A stretch of DNA of 64,000 nt from JALZKA01 sp963715405. Lineage in GTDB: Bacteria > Actinomycetota > Thermoleophilia > Solirubrobacterales > 70-9. A program made the translations under genes and the position numbers. Positions 27,546 to 35,579 of the stretch are shown piece by piece. The stretch covers positions 1,364,001 through 1,428,000 of the forward strand of contig OY970239.1 of assembly GCA_963715405.1 (NCBI GenBank), given 5' to 3'. Every line of letters begins with the position of its first letter. Position 1 is the first letter of the stretch. Under the pieces are notes generated by a model. It was given only the letters and a program-made list of their open reading frames with translations, was not told where the DNA came from and searched no databases.

Positions 27546-27633
27546 TCAAGCACGAGCGGCCCGACCGTCTCGCACGCGTGGACGAAGCAATCTGACGCGG
27601 AGGGCAGCCGGCGCCGGGTATCTTGCCCGAAGG

Positions 27634-29052
27634 ATGCGGTTTGCCACTCAGCACCCGACGGCGCCACGGAGAGTAGGCGGGCTCCTGGGGTTCGGAGTCG
27701 CGGGCGCGCTTGCTGTCCTCCTGCTCTGGGGAAGTGATCGCTTCTCCTCAGACTCCCAGGCAAACGCCGGGATCCTCCCTCCCTGCCTACCAGGAACCAC
27801 GGCGCCGCCCGACGCGCTCGCGAACGTGCCCAATGCCGGGATGACCGGCCCGAACGACCCCAAGCGGCACGTCATCTTCGTCGGCAATAACTGGGAGGGC
27901 ACTGCCGACGTGATCTCGACCCGGGGTGGGGAGTTCGAGACGCTCGCACGGGTCAACATCGTTCCCGATTACGAAGAGCGAGTTGCCGAGATCTGCCTCG
28001 ATCCGCAGGACCTCGGGTACTTCATGGCGATCCGCGAGCTCGTCGGAGAGGGCAACGATCAGCTCGTCGACGACATGTACTCGACGCCGAACGGCAGGCT
28101 CCTCGTCGTTTCGCGGCCGAGCTTCAAGGACGTTGTCGCGCTCCATCTCGCCGGCCCGAAGACCGGCGAGATCGCTTGGCGCTTCGAGATGACTGGGCAG
28201 CGCGCCGACCACATGGCAGTCTCGCCGGATGGCAAGGAGGTCGCCGTCTCCGACTCCACCGCGAACGTCGTCCACCTGCTCGACACGACGACAGGCGAGA
28301 AGACCGGCGAGTTCGCCTCGGGCGACTCGCCGCACGAGAACACCTATTCAGAGAACGGGAAGAAGATCTACCACGCGTCGATCGGCCTTGTCTACACGCC
28401 GGGGGACGAGGCGGCCTTCGACACGGACACGAACAAGGGCGAGCGTTACTTCCAGGTAGTGAGGGCGCGGACCGGCGAGATCATCTCGCGCGTTGACATG
28501 GGCCAAAAGCTCGCGGAGGCCGGTTATCCAAACCTTTCGAAGGCCGTGCGCCCGATGGCGATCACTTCGGATGAGCGCAAGGTGTTCCTCCAAGTGTCTT
28601 TCTTCCACGGAATCGTCGAGTACAACCTGCGCAAGGAGAAGGTGCTGCGCGTCACGCGCCTGCCGAACCTGGTTCCGGAGGTCCCGCGCGAGCAGTACCT
28701 ACTCGACTCGGCTCATCACGGGATCGCGCTCTCGGGCGACGACCGGCGGCTCTGCGTCGCCGGCACGATGTCGTCATACGCGACGGTGGTGAATCGCCGC
28801 GCGCTCAGAAGGCCGGAGCTGACGCCGAAACTGATCCGAAAAGGCGAGAAGCCGTACTGGTCGACCACTTCGGAGAACGGCAGGTACTGCTACGTCTCGT
28901 GGTCTGGCACCGACGACATCTCGATCATCTCCTATGGCAAGCGCCGCGAGGTGGACCACACCGACGTCGGTGAGCCCGGAGGGAATCCCGCCCACCCTCA
29001 GCGCATCCGAAACGGCGTCGTCCGCCAGAGCTTTATCGCCGCGAACCGCTGA
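27634..29052 (+). CDS. Exported YncE-like beta-propeller protein
   Basis: This 472-residue protein has one N-terminal hydrophobic segment (GLLGFGVAGALAVLLLWGS, residues about 15-33) that can act as a signal anchor. The rest consists of repeated blade-like units of the YVTN/YncE kind, for example MAVSPDGKEVAVSDSTANVV with HLLDTTTGEKTGEF, and GIALSGDDRRLCVAGTMS. Such propellers bind ligands or partner proteins at the cell surface; no catalytic residues are evident. A GAAGG precedes the ATG. The LtrA-like gene follows 27 bases later and may be co-transcribed. Confidence 0.75.
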   Translation: MRFATQHPTAPRRVGGLLGFGVAGALAVLLLWGSDRFSSDSQANAGILPPCLPGTTAPPDALANVPNAGMTGPNDPKRHVIFVGNNWEGTADVISTRGGEFETLARVNIVPDYEERVAEICLDPQDLGYFMAIRELVGEGNDQLVDDMYSTPNGRLLVVSRPSFKDVVALHLAGPKTGEIAWRFEMTGQRADHMAVSPDGKEVAVSDSTANVVHLLDTTTGEKTGEFASGDSPHENTYSENGKKIYHASIGLVYTPGDEAAFDTDTNKGERYFQVVRARTGEIISRVDMGQKLAEAGYPNLSKAVRPMAITSDERKVFLQVSFFHGIVEYNLRKEKVLRVTRLPNLVPEVPREQYLLDSAHHGIALSGDDRRLCVAGTMSSYATVVNRRALRRPELTPKLIRKGEKPYWSTTSENGRYCYVSWSGTDDISIISYGKRREVDHTDVGEPGGNPAHPQRIRNGVVRQSFIAANR

Positions 29053-29079
29053 GCGCCGCCTGACATCCTTCGCCACGTG

Positions 29080-30267
29080 ATGGCGAGCGGGAGCCGATCG
29101 AGCGGGCGGCGGATCGCAGCGACCCTCCGCGAGGGCGAGACGGTGACGCCGCTCGAGCTCTTCTTCGACCTCGTCTTCGTGCTCGCGATCACGCAGTGCA
29201 CGCAGCTCATGGCCGACGAGCCGACCTTGGAAGGGATCGCGAAGGGGCTCTTGGTCCTGGCCGTCCTCTGGTGGTCGTGGATCGGCTACGCGTGGCTGAC
29301 CAGCGTCGTCGACCCCGAGGAGGGCGCGGTCCGGCTCGTGATCTTCGCGGCGATGGCGGGACTCCTGGTCGCCTCGCTGGCGGTGCCCGGCGCGTTCGAC
29401 GACTCGGCGCTCGAGTTCACAATCGCCTACGCGGTCGTTCGCGCCGCACACATCGGGCTCTTTTGGATCGCGAGCTACGACGACCCCGCGCTTCGTAAAT
29501 CGACGGCCGGCCTCGGCATCTCGACAGGCATCGCTGTTGCGATCCTCGTGGGCGCCTCCTTCCTCGACGGCCCGCTTCAGGGGATCGCCTGGCTCGTTGC
29601 GATCGCGCTTGACATCGGCGGCCCGTACCTCTTCGGTTCCGCAGGCTGGAAGCTCGTCCCCGAGCATTTCGCCGAGCGCCACGGCCTAATCATCATCATC
29701 GCGCTCGGCGAATCGATCGTCGCGATCGGGGCCGGTGTCACCGGCGATTTGACCATCGGCATCATCGCCGCAGCCGTGCTCGGTATCGCCCTGGCCGCGA
29801 CGATGTGGTGGGCCTACTTCGACGTGGTCGCGCTGGTGGCAGGCCGGCGCCTGGCTTCGATCGAGGACCGCCAGGAGCAAAACGAGGCGGCGAGGGACGG
29901 CTATTCGATCCTCCATCTGCCGATGGTCGCCGGGATCGTCCTCGTCGCGCTCGGCATGAAGAAGACGATCGGCCACGTCGACGATCCGCTGAAGATCGAG
30001 GCGGCAGCGGCGCTTATCGGCGGGTTCTCCCTCTACTTATTGGCACACGTCGCGTTTCGCTGGCGCAACACCCACACCATCAACCGCCGGCGCCTGGGTC
30101 TCGGAATCGTGCTCTTGGCGCTCATCCCCCTGGGCGTCGAGCTGCCGGCGCTTGCGACGCTCGCGATCCTGACCGCCATCGCCTGCGCCCTGATCGCCTT
30201 CGAGACGATCCGCTACGCCGAACATCGCGACCGCGTCCGCCACGAGCTGACCGAAGCGAGCCCGTAG
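29080..30267 (+). CDS. Low temperature requirement A (LtrA) family membrane protein
   Basis: This protein of about 395 residues has roughly ten to twelve membrane segments. The N-terminus carries the LtrA-type opening VTPLELFFDLVFVLAITQ, with the conserved ELFFDLVFV, and further landmarks WWSWIGYAWLTS and PEHFAERHGLIIIIALGES in the central region. The family was named for cold-sensitive Listeria mutants; its transport or other activity remains undefined. The ATG at 29080 follows a GTG at 29077; either may be used. It is convergent with the acidic small protein, the stops being adjacent. Confidence 0.88.
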   Translation: MASGSRSSGRRIAATLREGETVTPLELFFDLVFVLAITQCTQLMADEPTLEGIAKGLLVLAVLWWSWIGYAWLTSVVDPEEGAVRLVIFAAMAGLLVASLAVPGAFDDSALEFTIAYAVVRAAHIGLFWIASYDDPALRKSTAGLGISTGIAVAILVGASFLDGPLQGIAWLVAIALDIGGPYLFGSAGWKLVPEHFAERHGLIIIIALGESIVAIGAGVTGDLTIGIIAAAVLGIALAATMWWAYFDVVALVAGRRLASIEDRQEQNEAARDGYSILHLPMVAGIVLVALGMKKTIGHVDDPLKIEAAAALIGGFSLYLLAHVAFRWRNTHTINRRRLGLGIVLLALIPLGVELPALATLAILTAIACALIAFETIRYAEHRDRVRHELTEASP

Positions 30268-30585
30268 CTAGAGGTCCTCCTGCTCGACGTCGTCCGCCTC
30301 GCCGTAGGATTGGGCGGTCGGGTCGGACGCTTCCGGAAGGCCGGCCATATGGGTCGGATCGGGGTTCGCGTCGGCCTCGTGTGAGGCGTTTTCGACCAGC
30401 TCCTGCTCGGCGAGCTCGAAGCCTTCCGCCTCGCCCTGGCCCGCCTCGGCCAGCGCACGCTCGGACTCGTCCACTCCGTAGTCGCCACCCGGATCGCCGC
30501 CGATCGCGGCTGCCTCGCGCGCGGCCTCGGCCTCCTGGTCGGTCACGTAGTCCTCGTCGCCGTGGATGTCCTCTTCTTCGGCCAT
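30268..30585 (-). CDS. Acidic, probably disordered small protein, 105 aa
   Basis: The ATG at 30585 is preceded by GGAGGAG at ideal distance, which supports this short gene over the longer frame to 31026. The 105 residues are strongly acidic (MAEEEDIHGDEDYVTDQEAE start, DDVEQEDL end), with few hydrophobic residues and no Cys, so the protein is likely intrinsically disordered. No family is recognised. The neighbour at 30673 is divergent. Its style resembles the small protein at 48691-48909. Confidence 0.6.
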   Translation of the reverse strand: MAEEEDIHGDEDYVTDQEAEAAREAAAIGGDPGGDYGVDESERALAEAGQGEAEGFELAEQELVENASHEADANPDPTHMAGLPEASDPTAQSYGEADDVEQEDL

Positions 30586-30672
30586 GTGATCTCCTCCGCA
30601 AGCTCGTAGGGGTCCCTTGCGGTATACCGCGCCCCGCGCATCGGGAAACGCCGATAGGTAGGTTGCGGGGCC

Positions 30673-31731
30673 ATGACCGAGACGCCCAAGCTCCTCGACG
30701 ACCTGCTCCGGGTCGCCGCGCCTTCCGGCTACGAGGCGCCCGCGAGCGCCGTCTGGCGCGAGGCGGCCACCGAATTCGCCGAGGTCCGCGCGGACGGGAT
30801 CGGCTCTTCGATCGCGCTGGTGGGCGAAGGTGAGGCGGACCCGGTCCTCGCGATCGCCGGGCACATGGATGAGATCGGCCTCGTCGTCACCCACATCGAC
30901 GACAAGGGGTTCATCTGGTTCGGCGCGATCGGCGGCTGGGATCCGCAGATCCTGGTGGGCCAGCGGGTCGAGATCGTAACGAAGGACGGGCCGATCACGG
31001 GCGTGGCGGGACGCAAGCCGATCCACCTCTTAGAAGAGGAGCAGCGAAAGAAGGTCGTCGAGCTAAAGCAGCTTCATATCGACATCGGCGCCGCCGACGG
31101 CGATGCCGCCCGCGAGCTGGTGCGGATCGGCGACCCGGCGGTCATCCGCTCAGAGCCGATGCGCGTCCAGGGCTCGCGCCTCGTCTCGCGCTCCATGGAC
31201 AACCGGCTCGGCTCCTACGTCGCGCTCGAGGTGGCCCGCCGCTGCGCCGAGTCGGACGCGCTCTCGTGGCGGGTGGCGGGAGTTGCCAATGCGCAGGAGG
31301 AGATCGGCCTCTACGGCGCCAGAACGGCCGCGTTCGAGCTCCATCCCACGCTGGCGATCGCCGTTGACGTGACGCACGCCACGGACCCGCCGGGGATCGA
31401 AGAGAACCAGGAGGGCTCGCACCCTCTCGGCAGTGGCCCCGTGATCAGCCGCGGCTCCACCCTCTCGCCGGTGGTGTTCGACCTCCTGGCCGCGGTCGCC
31501 GAAGACTCGGGCATCCCCCACACCTTCTCGGGCTCGGGAAACCGCACCGGTACCGACGCCGACGCGATCCAGATCACCCGCTCGGGAATCCCGGCCGGCC
31601 TCGTCTCAATTCCCCTTCGCTACATGCACTCCCCGGTCGAGATGGTCGACCTCGAAGACGTCGAGGCCACGGTCGCGCTCCTCGTCGCTTTCGCTGAGTC
31701 CCTCGACGCGGAAGTGGATCTCAGTCGCTAG
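30673..31731 (+). CDS. M42-family metallopeptidase (glutamyl/tetrahedral aminopeptidase type)
   Basis: This 352-residue dinuclear-metal aminopeptidase is of the FrvX/PepA-M42 type; family members form large tetrahedral complexes that degrade short peptides. Residues visible: AIAGHMDEIGLVVTHID (His ligand and Asp), SRSMDNRLGSYVALEVARR (bridging Asp), NAQEEIGLYGARTAAF (catalytic Glu and ligand Glu), VDVTHATD (Asp ligand), and C-terminal YMHSPVEMVD (His ligand). The active site is therefore complete. The 3' end overlaps the convergent PHP-domain gene by 11 bases. Confidence 0.93.
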   Translation: MTETPKLLDDLLRVAAPSGYEAPASAVWREAATEFAEVRADGIGSSIALVGEGEADPVLAIAGHMDEIGLVVTHIDDKGFIWFGAIGGWDPQILVGQRVEIVTKDGPITGVAGRKPIHLLEEEQRKKVVELKQLHIDIGAADGDAARELVRIGDPAVIRSEPMRVQGSRLVSRSMDNRLGSYVALEVARRCAESDALSWRVAGVANAQEEIGLYGARTAAFELHPTLAIAVDVTHATDPPGIEENQEGSHPLGSGPVISRGSTLSPVVFDLLAAVAEDSGIPHTFSGSGNRTGTDADAIQITRSGIPAGLVSIPLRYMHSPVEMVDLEDVEATVALLVAFAESLDAEVDLSR

Positions 31732-33874
31732 GCGCCGAGACGCCCTCGCAGCCTCGCGCCGTATCGAGCCCATGGTCGATTATCGCCCGGTCTCGCCTGC
31801 CCTTGCCGCACCCGACGTCGTCTGCCTCGCCGTCAGCCGCCCGGATCGAATCCACACCGTTGCCTCCTCGGAGACGATCCTCGCCAGCGCCTCCGGCGAC
31901 TCGGTCGTGCCCGCGCCCACCCGCAAGGCAATCGTCTCCGGCCTTGCCCCGCACGCGATCAGCGCCGCGAGACCCATTCACCCTGTCCGGTCCCCGCGTG
32001 CCCTCGAAGCGGTCGTCGCCGCTTCCGAGACCGAACGGCGGCGCGTCCTGGCATCGAACCGGCGGCGGAGGCGGAGGCTCGCCCGAGACGGGCTCGACGT
32101 AAATCGGGCTCGAGATTGCCTCAATCGAGCCTTCACGCTGGACTTGCAGCCGGTATCGCGCATAGCCGAGCGCCGGTAGCTCGAATGAGTACTCGTTGCC
32201 GGAAGGCGGGATCGGCAGCGTGAGCAGCGGAAGAGCGTCGCGGTAGACCGCGACGTAGTAGGCCCCGGGGCGCGCCGCGCGGGAAGCGTCGAGGTTGAGG
32301 ATCGTCGCATTGAGCGTGGCGCTGAAACCGGTCTGGGACTCGAGAGAGTCGCCGATGATCGCAGGCGGTGAGGCCGAGCCCGCTTCGGTCGCCTCGAGCC
32401 GCAAGTCGGGGCCGGTCTGGCCGAACGGCTTCACGTAGGTGTGCCCCGCCTCGACGCCATCTTGCACCCCGTCCTCTGAGAGCTCGTCGGCATACACCAC
32501 GGTCGTGGCCTCGCCGATCGGCGACGCGAGGATCGAGTCGGTGCCCGACCCCTGATCGCCGGCATGGTGGGAGTCGCTCGACCCCGTTGCGGCGATGTGG
32601 TTGGAGTTGGTGCCCCCGTCGTCGATCGCCTCGTCCCAGAAACGAATCGCAAGCGGCGTGAACGGGTTCGGCCCCGGCCGCGGCGGCTGGTCGAGCCCGG
32701 GAGGCCCCGTCTGCACCTCGATCGCGTCGACCTTCGAGTAGTCGGTCTCAGCGGGCGTGTAGTCCCACGGGCAGCCTCGGCAGAAGGCGGAGAGGAGCGG
32801 GATCTGCGACGGGAAGATCGTCGGGTGATTGATCTGGGTGAAGCCACCGGCGGCGTGGACGTCATCGAAGATCTCAGATGCCGGGCGCGCCGCCCTCACT
32901 TGCGTCAGCGTGCCGTTCGGCTCGCGGCGCAGGATCGGCGTCGTGCGGTAGTCCACCGTCTCCGAGGCGGCGAGCGAGTTCGTATGGCCGCGGAAGGTGG
33001 TGATTTCCGTCCCGCGCGAGATCAGATGGCCGGGATAATCCGGCTGAAACCGGCCGATCTCGCCATAGGCGACGGTGTTGTTGTGATCGACGAGCTGAAC
33101 GAAGTCGAGCCCCGCCCTTTCCTCCGAGACCGGCCCGAAGGCGTAGTCGAAGGTCTCGCGCATGAGCGCATTGCCGGGCTCGTGCTCGCCATGGACGTGG
33201 AAGTCGCCCGCGTACCAACCCGGCTCGGGCCGGACCGCCGAGGAGTCGTAAGCCACCGGCGAGTAGGGGTCGTCCGCGAAGCTCGCCGCCGAGGTGGTCT
33301 GAACGTCGACCCTGAAGTCCACCTCATCGTCCAGGTTCCCCTCAGACGAATTCGAGATCGCGGCGAGGGCGAGCTCTGCGACCCACTCGCCTTCGGGGAC
33401 TGGCCCGGGCTCGTACGCCCGCGTCGTGCGTCCGGAGACGTATCCCTTCGGCGCCGCCTCGTATGCCGCCTCGCTCGAAAAGCCGTTCACGGCAACGGTG
33501 ACGTCGCGAACAGCGCTGCCCGACGAGCCGCGAAGCTCATCGGGTCCGTGGACCGCGTTCCCATGATGAAGCGGCTCGTAGATCGACAGGTCGAGGGTGT
33601 TGTTGTTGAGCCCGTTCGGCAGCGCAATATCGGGCTGGTCGAAGCAGTAGCGCACCCGCACGCCAGTCGAGCCGGCCGGCACCGCAAACGGGATCTGCAC
33701 GTAGCTCCGCTCGAGCGAGGCGTTGAAAGAGCCCGTGGTCGTCGTGACCGGGCCGAACGCGGGGTCGGCTGGCCCCGGGCACGTCGCCGGGACGTCGGCT
33801 TGGGCGGCGGGCGCCGCCACAGCGAGGGCCAAGGCACCCGCCAGCGTGCATCCCCTGCGCGCACTCTTCCCCAT
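31721..33874 (-). CDS. Secreted CehA/McbA-like PHP-domain hydrolase with RTX tail
   Basis: This 717-residue exported protein has a signal peptide (CTLAGALALAVAAPAAQA) at residues about 9-26. A beta-sandwich-like region is followed by a PHP metal-hydrolase domain from about residue 215: GDFHVHGEHEPGN (metal-binding His pair), FVQLVDHNNT, RGTEITTFRGHTN, AAGGFTQINHPTIF and ATGSSDSHHAGD. These match the CehA/McbA metallohydrolases. A further beta domain and a PPPPPP linker precede about 90 residues of degenerate RTX repeats (GSRGADRVRGKAGDDCLAGG). It is probably a surface-attached or released phosphoesterase or esterase; the substrate is unknown. Confidence 0.82.
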   Translation of the reverse strand: MGKSARRGCTLAGALALAVAAPAAQADVPATCPGPADPAFGPVTTTTGSFNASLERSYVQIPFAVPAGSTGVRVRYCFDQPDIALPNGLNNNTLDLSIYEPLHHGNAVHGPDELRGSSGSAVRDVTVAVNGFSSEAAYEAAPKGYVSGRTTRAYEPGPVPEGEWVAELALAAISNSSEGNLDDEVDFRVDVQTTSAASFADDPYSPVAYDSSAVRPEPGWYAGDFHVHGEHEPGNALMRETFDYAFGPVSEERAGLDFVQLVDHNNTVAYGEIGRFQPDYPGHLISRGTEITTFRGHTNSLAASETVDYRTTPILRREPNGTLTQVRAARPASEIFDDVHAAGGFTQINHPTIFPSQIPLLSAFCRGCPWDYTPAETDYSKVDAIEVQTGPPGLDQPPRPGPNPFTPLAIRFWDEAIDDGGTNSNHIAATGSSDSHHAGDQGSGTDSILASPIGEATTVVYADELSEDGVQDGVEAGHTYVKPFGQTGPDLRLEATEAGSASPPAIIGDSLESQTGFSATLNATILNLDASRAARPGAYYVAVYRDALPLLTLPIPPSGNEYSFELPALGYARYRLQVQREGSIEAISSPIYVEPVSGEPPPPPPVRCQDAPPFGLGSGDDRFEGTRGPDRVNGSRGADRVRGKAGDDCLAGGRGHDRVAGGAGEDRLRGGNGVDSIRAADGEADDVGCGKGRRDRAIIDHGLDTARGCEGVSAPSD

Positions 33875-34029
33875 CAGGCGAGTTTAGGTGCGGGACGGCC
33901 GCGGCGCGCCACGTCAGGTGATGGTCCGCCCTCGATGCCCCTTCAGCGCCGAGAGTGAGATCGCGGGACACATAGTCCCGCGAAACGACTATCGGCGATG
34001 AAGTTGTGCGCAAGGCACGAAACCGAGCG

Positions 34030-35133
34030 TCAGCCGACGATGCGAAGGTCCTTGGAGGTAGAACTCAGATTCCGCACCCCTGAGGCCTCGACCACGACCA
34101 GATCCTCGATCCGCACGCCGAAGCGCTCCGGCATGTAAACGCCGGGCTCGACGGTCACGACGTCGCCCCCTTCGAGCACGTCCTCGGACGATTTGCCAAG
34201 CCGAGGAGCTTCGTGCACTTCGAGACCAACGCCGTGGCCGAGACCGTGGCCATAGAGATCCCCAAGGCCGGCCTCCGAGATTGGCTCGCGAGAGACGCGG
34301 TCGGCATCGGCGCCGCGCATGCCCGCCCTGATCGCCTCGAGGCTCGCCTCCTGAGCTCGGCGCACAAGCTCATACACCTCATGGGCCTCGTCGTCGATGT
34401 CGCCGGTCGCCCAGGTCCGCGTCCCGTCCGAGCAGTAGCCGTCCAGCCGCGCACCCATGTCGACAACGACGAGCTCACTCCGGCCAATCTCGCGATCACC
34501 CGGCTCGGAATGCGGCAGGGCTCCGTTCGCCCCCGCCCCCACGATGACCGGGAAGGCCGGCTCGGAACCCAGCTGCCTGAGCCGCGTCTCAGCTGCCTGA
34601 GCGACTTCGCGCTCCGACTTCCGCGCGAGTCCCCGCTCGGCCAGCCATTCGAAGACCTCATCCGCAAGCCGCGAAGCTTCGGTGATCGCCTCGATCTCGC
34701 TCGCGTCCTTTCGCCGGCGAAGCTTCTCGACGAGGCCCGTCGCCGGCACGAGGCTGACGTCGTCGCCAAGCGCCTCCGTCAGCTTGCGAAGCGAAGCTAC
34801 GCTCGTCGCGTCCTCGTCGAAGCCGACCTTCCCCCGGAGGAGCTTGGCGAGCTCTGCCACGAGTCGCCCTTCGAGCGTCGCCCGGTCAAAGCCGGCGGAC
34901 ACCTCGGCGCGCGCCCGCTCGGTGTAGCGAAAGTCGGTGATGAACTCACGCCGGCCCTCGCCGACGATCGCGAAGCCGCTGGTGCCGGTGAACCCGGTGA
35001 GCCACCTGATGTTTGCCATCGCGTCCGCTCCGGAGTCGCCGGGCCGAACGAGGTCGCCGACCAGAAGGGCGTCGAGCTCGGCTTCGGCGACAAGAGCAGC
35101 GAGCCGGTCGGCTCTCGTCCCCTCGGCGCTCAA
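34030..35133 (-). CDS. pepQ: M24-family Xaa-Pro aminopeptidase/dipeptidase
   Basis: This 367-residue peptidase of the creatinase-like 'pita-bread' fold cleaves bonds before proline. Metal ligands appear in order: VVDMGARLDGYCSDGTRTW (two Asp), GHGLGHGVGLEVHEAPRLG (His), VVTVEPGVYMPERFGVRIED (two Glu). I use the TTG at 35133, which overlaps the aroQ stop (TTGA); the frame extends to 35457 only by reading back over aroQ. The order aroC-aroK-aroB-aroQ-pepQ-efp is conserved in Actinobacteria, supporting the name, although efp is displaced here. Confidence 0.9.
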   Translation of the reverse strand: MSAEGTRADRLAALVAEAELDALLVGDLVRPGDSGADAMANIRWLTGFTGTSGFAIVGEGRREFITDFRYTERARAEVSAGFDRATLEGRLVAELAKLLRGKVGFDEDATSVASLRKLTEALGDDVSLVPATGLVEKLRRRKDASEIEAITEASRLADEVFEWLAERGLARKSEREVAQAAETRLRQLGSEPAFPVIVGAGANGALPHSEPGDREIGRSELVVVDMGARLDGYCSDGTRTWATGDIDDEAHEVYELVRRAQEASLEAIRAGMRGADADRVSREPISEAGLGDLYGHGLGHGVGLEVHEAPRLGKSSEDVLEGGDVVTVEPGVYMPERFGVRIEDLVVVEASGVRNLSSTSKDLRIVG

Positions 35134-35579
35134 ACGCCGAGCTCCTCCGCGATCAGATCGAGTGCCTCGCGGTACCCCTCTGCTCCCTTTCCCGAGATCG
35201 CGCCGAGCACGAGCCCCTCGAAGACGGAGAAATGACGCCACTCCTCCCGTGCCATCACGTCGGAGATATGGACCTCGACAGCGGGGACCGCGGCTAGCTC
35301 CAGCGCGTCGCGAATGGCCCAGCTGTAGTGCGTCCACGAACCCGCGTTCACGATCACCGCGTCGGCCGTCTCGGGAACGCGATGGAGCTGCTCGATGAAG
35401 TCGCCCTCGTGATTCGTCTGGAAGAAGCGGGCGTTGAGACCGGCATCGTGCGCCCACCGCTCGATCTTGCCCTCGAGCTCGGGCAGGCTGAATCCGCCGT
35501 AGTGCTCTTGGTCCCTGCGCGCAAGCATGTCGAGGTTCGCCCCGTGCATGATTTCGACGCGGTTCCTGGTAGTGGGCAT
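35130..35579 (-). CDS. aroQ: Type II 3-dehydroquinate dehydratase, divergent
   Basis: AroQ dehydrates 3-dehydroquinate in the shikimate pathway. The 149-residue protein aligns with type II enzymes: HGANLDMLARRDQEHYGG (usual NGPNLNLLGxRxPxxYG, with the catalytic Arg and Tyr kept), FFQTNHEGDFIEQLH, VIVNAGSWTHYSWAIRDAL (usual NPGAYTHTSVALRDAL) and VEVHISDVMAREEWRHFS with the catalytic His. Several otherwise near-invariant residues are changed (NGPN to HGAN, NPGA to NAGS), so kinetics or substrate range may differ. The ATG overlaps the aroKB stop by one base. Confidence 0.87.
   Translation of the reverse strand: MPTTRNRVEIMHGANLDMLARRDQEHYGGFSLPELEGKIERWAHDAGLNARFFQTNHEGDFIEQLHRVPETADAVIVNAGSWTHYSWAIRDALELAAVPAVEVHISDVMAREEWRHFSVFEGLVLGAISGKGAEGYREALDLIAEELGV

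Noticed and set aside
30586..31026. N-terminal extension of the acidic protein to 252 aa
   Set aside because: It overlaps the divergent M42 peptidase coding region, whereas the ATG at 30585 has an excellent GGAGGAG site.
32564..33958. 464-codon plus-strand frame antisense to the PHP hydrolase
   Set aside because: Arg/Val-rich mirror of the real gene without motifs.
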